DNA of 64,000 bases from Kallotenue papyrolyticum. GTDB taxonomy: Bacteria; Chloroflexota; Chloroflexia; Chloroflexales; Kallotenuaceae. The stretch lies in contig NZ_JAGA01000002.1 in the NCBI RefSeq assembly GCF_000526415.1, positions 984,001 through 1,048,000 of the forward strand. The letters are read 5' to 3'. Shown one piece after another: positions 55,191 to 62,339 of this stretch. Both the position numbers and the translations under genes were made by a program. Position 1 is the stretch's first letter, and the number at the start of each line of letters is the position of its first letter. The notes under the pieces are model-generated. The model saw only the letters and a program-made list of their open reading frames with translations. It was not told where the DNA came from and did no database searches.

Positions 55191-56093
55191 TTGCCAGCGC
55201 GCCGCCCGGCCCGATGCTACCCTCTGCTCCACCGGCCAGCGTGCCCGGCTGCGACGCCTCCTCCGCAGCCGGCACCTGGCTTGCACCGCCACATCGCCCT
55301 GGCTGAACTGCGCCTGGCGAAGGTCGACCGCTCTCTGGACGACCCTGGGCCCGAGATGCCCCTCCGGATCTCGCAGCGCCAATATGGCGAATGCCGCCAG
55401 CTCAATGGCCGGTGGTTGCATCACAGTATAGCGCATAGCGAGCGCGTACTTCGGCCTCGCAGACGGCAGGTGGCCGTATCTGTCGCTGCGCAGCGCGAAG
55501 GATTTATCGCTTCTCGATGCGCCATGGCCGATATGGGCGTGGGCGCGGCGCGGGCCTGAAAGCATGTCGCTTTTTCTAAACGCGCCCGCTGAATACGCCG
55601 TGCGCCGCCTGCCCCCTGTTGTGTGTTCTGGATAAATCAACCAACAACAACATTGTGACGAACGTCTCTAGCCAGAGACGTGCTGCAGGGTGTATTGTTA
55701 GCAACAAAACATGACCTTGCATCCGCCAAATCGGGATGGCGCCTGAATCGCCTCCCAGCGCCGTCCTCCCTGCCCCTCGCGGATGCTCGGATCAGTGCCT
55801 GGACAGGGCCTTCCGTCCATCGGCACATATCTCCTCACACCTGCTACGGTAGCGAGCACAAGCGACGCTGCTTCCAGCGCATGCGACGTAATGCGGTACG
55901 CGGCGATGGCACTGCAGGCAGGGTGCCGGAGTTCGCCGGCATCTCCATCCCGATGACGGGCATACGTGCCGGGTTGTGCTGCGCACGATGATCCCCGGTA
56001 CACACAGTGGTTCATCACAGTTCGAGGCTTTTTCGGGTGGGGCGATGTGCCTGCGCCCCTACTGGATGACGTGCCGTCGGGACACATGTTGCT
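55191..56093. other. Long stretch without a supportable gene
   Basis: Open frames here have no family signature and the base usage is irregular; 55191-55560 may hold decayed parts of the PHP gene. A clean inverted repeat ACGTCTCT-AGCC-AGAGACGT lies at 55662-55681. From about 55620 the sequence is less GC-rich than its neighbours, which fits a promoter region or acquired DNA ahead of the regulator gene. Confidence 0.5.
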
Positions 56094-56993
56094 ATGCTGT
56101 CTTTGCGCGACAACGAGCAGATCATCATCGAGCCGATGTACGGTCACGATGGGCTGCAGATCGAGCGGGTGCAATGCTTCGACCAGACAGCCCGCGCACC
56201 CGTGGTCGAACACCGGCGCGCCTGGTCGTTCCAGATCACTTTGAGCGGAACCTGCCAGATCATCTATCGCGATCGCGCCTGGACGCTGACGCCCAACACG
56301 ATCTTCTGGCACAGCCCGCTGAACGAGCCCATCAGCCTTCGCTGGCTGCCGGGGACGGGGGCGGAGGCGGTCGTTGTGGCGTGCTCGGCGCGGCGCTGGA
56401 ACGCGTTCGTCGCACGCCATCCCATGTTTTATGAGCGCAACGCGGCCCTGCTCAGCCGGTATCCCGCGCGGCCGGTGTTCGCGCTCCAGTTCGTCGCACC
56501 ACCGCTCCTGGATTGCGTGCGCCGGCTGATCGCCCTCAGCCAGGGGTCGTCCGCCGCTGCGCCAGCGCTCGAACCCTGCTGCGCTGTGCTGCTCCAGCAG
56601 ATCGGCGACCTGCGCTTTGTGGCCAGCAGCGCCTGCCAGGACCACGAGCGCTGGCAGCGCGTCGAGCGGGCGCAGGAGCGGATGGTAGCGTGCCTGGCGC
56701 GTCCGCCTGGTCTGGCGCAGATCGCCGCCGAGCTCAACATCAGCCTGCGCCAGCTCCAGCGCGACTTCCGCGCGGTGACCGGGCTGACGCCCATGCGCTA
56801 CCTCATGCTGATGCGGCTGAGCGAGGCGAATACGCTCCTAGCCGAAACCGCGCTCCCGATCGCTCAGATCGCCAGGCTGTTGGGGTATGTCAGCCCGGCG
56901 CATTTCAGCGCCGCCTTTCGCCGGATCTACTACTGCAGCCCACGTCAGGTGCGCGAGTCGCTTCAGAAACCACTGGATGAGGCACGGCTATAA
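56094..56993 (+). CDS. AraC-family transcriptional regulator
   Basis: A 299-residue regulator. The N-terminal half (about 1-150) looks like a cupin sensor (SFQITLSGTCQIIYRDRAWT). The C-terminal 100 residues are the double helix-turn-helix of AraC proteins: LAQIAAELNISLRQLQRDFR, GLTPMRYLMLMRLSEANTLL and QIARLLGYVSPAHFSAAFRR. It lies 36 bp before nirA on the same strand, which suggests it controls the nitrate genes. This differs from the usual NtcA, NasR or two-component control. No ribosome site is obvious at the chosen ATG. Confidence 0.85.
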   Translation: MLSLRDNEQIIIEPMYGHDGLQIERVQCFDQTARAPVVEHRRAWSFQITLSGTCQIIYRDRAWTLTPNTIFWHSPLNEPISLRWLPGTGAEAVVVACSARRWNAFVARHPMFYERNAALLSRYPARPVFALQFVAPPLLDCVRRLIALSQGSSAAAPALEPCCAVLLQQIGDLRFVASSACQDHERWQRVERAQERMVACLARPPGLAQIAAELNISLRQLQRDFRAVTGLTPMRYLMLMRLSEANTLLAETALPIAQIARLLGYVSPAHFSAAFRRIYYCSPRQVRESLQKPLDEARL

Positions 56994-57029
56994 CCTGAAG
57001 TGGTGTGTAAATCGCCGGAGGAGACGACC

Positions 57030-58571
57030 ATGGCATCCCAAACGATCGAAGCAATCAAGGCCGAGAAGGACGGGCTGGACGTGCTGGCCGATATCTATCG
57101 CTACGCGCGTCTGGGCTTCGATGCGATCGACCCGGACGATTACGACCGGATGAAGTGGTACGGATTGTTTCACCGTAAGCAGACGCCCGGCTTCTTTATG
57201 ATGCGCCTGCGCCTGGCGAACGGGATCGTCTCTAGCGAGCAACTGCGTGTCATCGCTGGCATTGCGCGCGATTTCGGGCGCGGCGCCGCCGACCTCACCA
57301 CCCGGCAAAACATCCAATTGCGCTGGATCTCGATCGAAAGCGTGCCGGCGATCTTCGAGCGGCTGCACCGCGCCGGGCTCTCGTGCCAGCAGACCGGCAT
57401 GGACAACTACCGCAACGTGGTGGGCTGCCCGATCGCCGGCCTGGACCGCGAGGAGGTCTTCAACGCCGCGCCGATCGCCCAATCGGTGTCGCTGGCCATG
57501 CTGGGGCGCGAGTTCAGCAATCTGCCCCGCAAATTCAACATCTCGATCAGCGGATGCCGCCACGACTGCGGCCACAGCCGCGCCAACGACATCGGCCTGA
57601 CGCCCGCCGTCAAACAGATCGACGGCTTCCCGGTCTACGGCTTTCACGCGGCGATCGGCGGCGCGCTCGGCGGCACCTGGCCCCAACTCGCCCAGCCGCT
57701 CAACATCTTCCTGCGCCCCGAGCAGGCGCTCATGTTCTGCCGCGCCGTGCTGAGCGTGTTCCGCGATCACGGCCTGCGCGAGAAACGCACCGAGGCGCGG
57801 CTCAAGTGGCTGATCAAGGAATGGGGCCTGGAACGCTTCATGGCCGAGGTCGAGCGTGTGTTCGGGCAGCCCTTTATGTCGGCGGGCGAGTGTCTGCTGA
57901 CCGAGCACAACGGCGATCATATCGGCATCCATCCGCAGAAGCGCGCGGGGTTCGTCTACGTCGGCCTGCACGTGCCGGTCGGGCGCACCAACGCCGACCA
58001 ACTCGACCAGCTCGCCGACCTGGCCGAGAAGTACGGCAGCGGTGAGCTCCGCCTGACCTCCGACCAGAACGTGATCATCCCCAACGTCCACGAGGCGATC
58101 CTCCCCGACCTGCTCAAGGAGCCGCTGCTACAGGTGCTTCGTCCGGACCCGCCTGGCCCGCTGCGCGGGCTGGTGTGCTGTACCGGCAAGGACTTCTGCC
58201 ATTTCGCGCTGAGCGACACCAAGGGGCTGGCGCACGAGATCGCTCAGGAACTGGCCGCCCTGTTGCCGCACGACCGGCGGGTCGACATCAGGATATCGGG
58301 CTGTGTGCATGCCTGCGGGCAGCACCACGTCGGCCAGATCGGGCTGCAGGCGCAGCGTGTCCGCCTGCCGGGCGGCGAGATCGTGGATGGCTTCGACCTG
58401 TTCGTCGGCGGCGACCACACCCGGCTTGCCGAGCTGAAGGAGCGGAAGATCCCGGTCGATCAGATCGCCCGGCGGATCGTTGAGGAGCTGGCGTTGATGG
58501 ACGAAATGGCCGGATGCCAGGTGACGGAGCCTGCCTCGCTTCGGGAGGCTCTTTTGTCAGAAGCTGGGTAG
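57030..58571 (+). CDS. nirA: Ferredoxin-type nitrite reductase (NirA)
   Basis: The ATG at 57030 has GGAGGAG 8 bp upstream and gives 513 residues. It has the twofold sulfite/nitrite reductase layout, with RGAADLTTRQNIQLRWI in the first half. The 4Fe-4S/sirohaem cysteines are C384 and C390 (CCTGKDFC) and C425 and C429 (SGCVHACG). It should reduce nitrite to ammonium with six electrons from ferredoxin. A sulfite reductase is the alternative, but the neighbouring nitrate reductase and nitrate transporter settle nitrite as the likely substrate. Confidence 0.88.
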   Translation: MASQTIEAIKAEKDGLDVLADIYRYARLGFDAIDPDDYDRMKWYGLFHRKQTPGFFMMRLRLANGIVSSEQLRVIAGIARDFGRGAADLTTRQNIQLRWISIESVPAIFERLHRAGLSCQQTGMDNYRNVVGCPIAGLDREEVFNAAPIAQSVSLAMLGREFSNLPRKFNISISGCRHDCGHSRANDIGLTPAVKQIDGFPVYGFHAAIGGALGGTWPQLAQPLNIFLRPEQALMFCRAVLSVFRDHGLREKRTEARLKWLIKEWGLERFMAEVERVFGQPFMSAGECLLTEHNGDHIGIHPQKRAGFVYVGLHVPVGRTNADQLDQLADLAEKYGSGELRLTSDQNVIIPNVHEAILPDLLKEPLLQVLRPDPPGPLRGLVCCTGKDFCHFALSDTKGLAHEIAQELAALLPHDRRVDIRISGCVHACGQHHVGQIGLQAQRVRLPGGEIVDGFDLFVGGDHTRLAELKERKIPVDQIARRIVEELALMDEMAGCQVTEPASLREALLSEAG

Positions 58572-58600
58572 GGCAACAGAGCGCCGGGAGCTGAAGAACC

Positions 58601-60847
58601 ATGCAACCGAGACCAGATACCAGACAACCGACAGCCGACAAAATCGTGCGCTCACAGTGCCCCTACTGCGGCGTGGGCTGCGGCATCGAGCTGGTCGTGC
58701 GCGACAAGCAGGTCGTGCGGGTGCAGGGCGACCCGTGCCACCCCGCCAACTACGGCAAGCTCTGCATCAAGGGCGCCACGCTCGATCGCGTGCTGGCCAC
58801 GCCGAACCGGCTGACGCGCGCTTTTGTGCGCCAGGGCCGCCCCGGCGCCGCAGTGCACGTCCCGATCGATCTATCGCTGGCGCTGCGCACCGCTGCCGAC
58901 CGGCTGCGCGCGATCATCGAACGCCACGGCCCCGATGCCGTAGCATTCTACATCTCGGGTCAACTGACGACCGAGACCAGCTACCTGGTCAACAAGCTCT
59001 GCAAGGGGCTGATCGGCACCAACAACATCGACGCCAACTCGCGCCTGTGCATGGCCTCGGCGGTCGCCGCCTATACCCTGGCGTTCGGCAGTGACGGCCC
59101 GCCGTGCAGCTATGCCGATATCGAGGCCGCCGATTGCTTCTTTGTGATCGGCAGCAACACCGCCGAATGCCATCCGGTGACCTATCGCCGGATCGAGAAA
59201 CAGGTACGCCAGCACGGCGCGAAGCTGGTGGTGATCGACCCGCGCCGAACTGCCACCGCCAGATATGCCGATCTGTACCTACCCATCCGTCCGGGTGCCG
59301 ATGCAGCGCTGCTCAACGGCCTGCTGCACCTCCTGATCCGCGATGAGCGGATCGACCGCGCCTATATTGCGCAGCACACCGTGGGCTGGGACGAGCTGGC
59401 CGCGACGGTGGGCACCTATACGCCGGAGCGGACCGCGCAGATCACCGGGTTGAGTATCGAGCAGATCGAGCGCGCGGCGGCGTTGTTCGGCCAGAGCGAG
59501 CGCACGCTCAGCCTGTGGAGCATGGGCGTGAACCAGAGCCGCAACGGGGTCGCCAAAGCGCTGGGGATCATCAACCTGCATCTGGCGACCGGCAAGATCG
59601 GCAGGCCCGGCTGCGGCCCCTTCTCGCTCACCGGGCAGCCCAACGCGATGGGTGGGCGCGAGGTCGGCTACCTGGCGCACCAACTGCCGGGTTACCGCCT
59701 GGTCGCGAACCCGCAGCATCGCGCCGAGGTCGAGGCGTTCTGGGGGCTGCCGCCGGGCGCGATCAGCCCGCGACCGGGGCGCCCCGCTGTGGAGTTGTTC
59801 GAGGCGCTGGCGGCGGGCGAGATCAAGGCGATCTGGATTATTGGTACCAACCCTCTGACCTCGATGCCGAATCTGGACACGGTCGAGCGCGGGCTGCGGC
59901 GGGCCGAGCTGGTGATCGTACAGGATTCCTACGCCAACAGCGCGACGTTGCAGTTCGCCGATATTGTGCTGCCGGCGGCGCAGTGGGCCGAGCAAGAGGG
60001 CACGTTCACTGCATCCGACCGCCATATCACGCTGCTCAACCAGGCCGTCGAGCCGCCAGGCGATGCGCGCCCCGACTGGCAACTGGTGCAGGCGGTCGCC
60101 ACGTTCATGGGCTACGGCGATCGACTTGCCTACCGCTCGGCTGCGGAGATCTACGACGAGCTGCGGCAGCTCACCCGCGGCCGGCATCCGCTCGACGTCA
60201 GCGGCGTGAGCCACGCCCGCCTGCGCCAGGGGCCGATCCAATGGCCCTGCCCGGACGATGCTCACCCCGGCACGCCGCGGCTGTATAGCGATGGCCGCTT
60301 TGCGACCCCCGATGGGCGCGCGCGCTTCCTACCCGCCGAGTTCGTGCCGCCGGGCGAGCTACCCGACGCGGCCTATCCGTTCTGGTTGACTACCGGGCGG
60401 GTGTTGGAGCAGTGGCACAGCCGCACGCGCACTGGGCAGGTACCGAAGCTGAACCAGAAAGCGACCCGCAGCTACGTCGAGATCCACCCCGACGACGCAG
60501 CAGAGCTCGCGGTGATGGACGGCGAGCCGGTCAACCTGTACTCGCGGCGCGGCGGCTGCACCGCGGTGGCGCGATTCAACCCGGATATCGCGCGTGGCGT
60601 CTTGTTTATGCCCATTCACTGGCAGGATGGGAACCCGAACTGGGTGACCAGCCCGATCGTCGACCCGATCAGCAAGCAGCCGGAGCTGAAAGCCTGCGCG
60701 GTCTGGCTGGCGCCGGTCAGTCGGCTGCTTGGTCGACCAGGCGCAATCCTCGTTGGCGGTGGTGCTGACGCCTTCCGGCATCGGCAACACCGGGTCGGAT
60801 CGGACGTAGGCCAATATCAGGAGGCATCTCTATGGAAACAACGGTGA
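58601..60847 (+). CDS. nasA: Assimilatory nitrate reductase, molybdopterin catalytic subunit
   Basis: A 748-residue molybdopterin oxidoreductase. The 4Fe-4S ligands are C20, C23, C27 (CPYCGVGC) and C55 (GKLCIKG); the molybdenum ligand is C150 in NSRLCMASAV. Later segments SMGVNQSRNGVAKALGIINL, QPNAMGGREVGYLAHQLPGY and GTNPLTSMPNLD are those of NarB/NasA enzymes. It reduces nitrate to nitrite in the cytoplasm, with ferredoxin or flavodoxin as donor as there is no FAD domain. The last 45 residues or so, after SKQPELKACAVWL, look like extra read-through sequence and overlap narK by 16 bp. Confidence 0.9.
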   Translation: MQPRPDTRQPTADKIVRSQCPYCGVGCGIELVVRDKQVVRVQGDPCHPANYGKLCIKGATLDRVLATPNRLTRAFVRQGRPGAAVHVPIDLSLALRTAADRLRAIIERHGPDAVAFYISGQLTTETSYLVNKLCKGLIGTNNIDANSRLCMASAVAAYTLAFGSDGPPCSYADIEAADCFFVIGSNTAECHPVTYRRIEKQVRQHGAKLVVIDPRRTATARYADLYLPIRPGADAALLNGLLHLLIRDERIDRAYIAQHTVGWDELAATVGTYTPERTAQITGLSIEQIERAAALFGQSERTLSLWSMGVNQSRNGVAKALGIINLHLATGKIGRPGCGPFSLTGQPNAMGGREVGYLAHQLPGYRLVANPQHRAEVEAFWGLPPGAISPRPGRPAVELFEALAAGEIKAIWIIGTNPLTSMPNLDTVERGLRRAELVIVQDSYANSATLQFADIVLPAAQWAEQEGTFTASDRHITLLNQAVEPPGDARPDWQLVQAVATFMGYGDRLAYRSAAEIYDELRQLTRGRHPLDVSGVSHARLRQGPIQWPCPDDAHPGTPRLYSDGRFATPDGRARFLPAEFVPPGELPDAAYPFWLTTGRVLEQWHSRTRTGQVPKLNQKATRSYVEIHPDDAAELAVMDGEPVNLYSRRGGCTAVARFNPDIARGVLFMPIHWQDGNPNWVTSPIVDPISKQPELKACAVWLAPVSRLLGRPGAILVGGGADAFRHRQHRVGSDVGQYQEASLWKQR

Positions 60848-62079
60848 CCGTCGGGCGCGCCTCGGCGCCCAAAGGGCATCTTCCGACGTTGATCGCCAGC
60901 TTTCTGCACTTCGATCTCTGCTTTATGCTCTGGGCACTGCCAGGCGCGCTCGGCATCTTCATCGCCCGCGATCTGCAGCTCAGCCCGGCCGCGAAGGGGC
61001 TCATGGTGGCGATCCCGATCCTCAGCGGCTCGCTCCTGCGTGTGCCGATGGGTCTGTTGAGCGACCGGTTCGGCGGCAGGCGAGTTGGGCTCGCGATGCT
61101 GGTGTTTCTGCTGGTGCCCTTGCTGGCGGGCTGGCAATATGGCACCAACCTGCCCGCGCTCCTGGCGATCGGCTTGCTGCTCGGCACCGCCGGGGCCTCG
61201 TTCGCGGTCGCCCTGCCGCTGGCGAGCCGCTGGTATCCTCCCCAGCGCCAGGGCCTGGTGATGGGCATCGCTGCGGCAGGCAACAGCGGCACCGTGATCG
61301 CCAATCTGCTGGCGCCGCGCCTGGCCACGATCGTCGGCTGGCACAACGTGCTGGGCCTGGCGATGATCCCGCTGGCGCTGGTCATCCTGCTCTTCGCTAT
61401 GCTGGCCAAAGACAGCCCCGGCACCACGCGGCGCCAGCCGCTCCGCGCATATCTGGCGGCGCTGACGTCCAGCGATCTGTGGTGGTTCTGTCTGCTCTAC
61501 AGCGTCACGTTTGGTGGCTACGTCGGGCTGAGCAGCTTTCTGCCGACCTTCTTGCACGACCAGTATGGGATGGAGGCGATCAACGCCGGGTATCTGACCG
61601 CTCTGGCCGCCTTTGTCGGCAGCGGCCTGCGGCCGGTCGGCGGCTGGCTGGCCGACCGGTTCGGTGGCGTGCGGATGCTGACCATCCTGTTGCTGGGGAT
61701 CGTCGCTACCTATGGGCTCGGTGCGCAGTTGCCGCCACTCAGGGTGATGGCAGTGCTGCTGATCCTGGGGATGGCCTGCCTGGGGATGGGCAACGGTGCC
61801 GTGTTTCAGCTCGTCCCACAGCGCTTCCGGCAGCAGATCGGCGTCGCCACCGGCACGATCGGCGCGATCGGCGGGCTGGGTGGGTTTGTACTACCGAACG
61901 TGCTGGGGCTGGTCAGACAGAATACTGGCTCGTTTGGAGCCGGGTTCATGATCCTCGCTGGTATCGCACTGATGGTGCTGGTGGTGCTGCGGGTGCTGGT
62001 GGGCGTGCGCAGCGGCTGGCGCATGGTGTGGCGCGAGGCGCAACTGGGCGAGCCGGCAGGAGAGCGGGCGACAGTGTGA
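60832..62079 (+). CDS. narK: NarK-type nitrate/nitrite MFS transporter
   Basis: A 415-residue major-facilitator protein with about 12 helices. The N-terminal HFDLCFMLWALPGALGIFI, the MFS loop GLLSDRFGGRRVG and its repeat GWLADRFGGVRML, and the nitrate signature AAAGNSGTVIANLLAPRLA identify the nitrate/nitrite porter family. It should import nitrate. AGGAGG precedes the ATG, which lies within the end of the nitrate reductase gene. It is the last gene of the nitrate operon. Confidence 0.9.
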   Translation: METTVTVGRASAPKGHLPTLIASFLHFDLCFMLWALPGALGIFIARDLQLSPAAKGLMVAIPILSGSLLRVPMGLLSDRFGGRRVGLAMLVFLLVPLLAGWQYGTNLPALLAIGLLLGTAGASFAVALPLASRWYPPQRQGLVMGIAAAGNSGTVIANLLAPRLATIVGWHNVLGLAMIPLALVILLFAMLAKDSPGTTRRQPLRAYLAALTSSDLWWFCLLYSVTFGGYVGLSSFLPTFLHDQYGMEAINAGYLTALAAFVGSGLRPVGGWLADRFGGVRMLTILLLGIVATYGLGAQLPPLRVMAVLLILGMACLGMGNGAVFQLVPQRFRQQIGVATGTIGAIGGLGGFVLPNVLGLVRQNTGSFGAGFMILAGIALMVLVVLRVLVGVRSGWRMVWREAQLGEPAGERATV

Positions 62080-62116
62080 TAGGGACTTTCGTTGCCGCGC
62101 CCGCCGGAATGGGGGC

Positions 62117-62134
62117 GGCCTTGCACACAAGGCC
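62117..62134 (+). terminator. Small hairpin after narK
   Basis: GGCCTTG-CACA-CAAGGCC forms a 7-bp stem with a 4-nt loop, 38 bp after the narK stop. Weak; no T-run. Confidence 0.4.
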
Positions 62135-62224
62135 TTCCGTGGTCGCTCCGGCGCGCGGCGCCGGTGGGCTCACGCCCGCGGCTCCATCGGCAAAGCCCGC
62201 CAGCGCGGGCGTGGGAGCGTCCTC

Positions 62225-62335
62225 ATCCCCCGGCCCCTTCTCCCCCGAGTGGGAGAAGGGGAGCTTGTGGTTGACATTGCCCTTCTCCGACCTTCCCCCT
62301 CTCCCTTTATGGGAGAGGGGGTCAGGGGGTGAGGG
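62225..62335. repeat. GC-rich palindromic repeats between narK and the DUF1156 methylase
   Basis: CCCCTTCTCCCCCGAGTGGGAGAAG-type text (about 62236-62265) and CCCCCTCTCCC-TTTAT-GGGAGAGGGGG (about 62300-62326) are hairpins of the same family as the five-copy array at 52.9 kb. They lie just beyond the DUF1156 stop and may end transcription from both sides. Confidence 0.65.
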
Positions 62336-62339
62336 CAAC

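Noticed and set aside
55206-56093. Small open frames before the AraC-type gene
   Set aside because: None has a ribosome site, conserved motif or consistent codon use.
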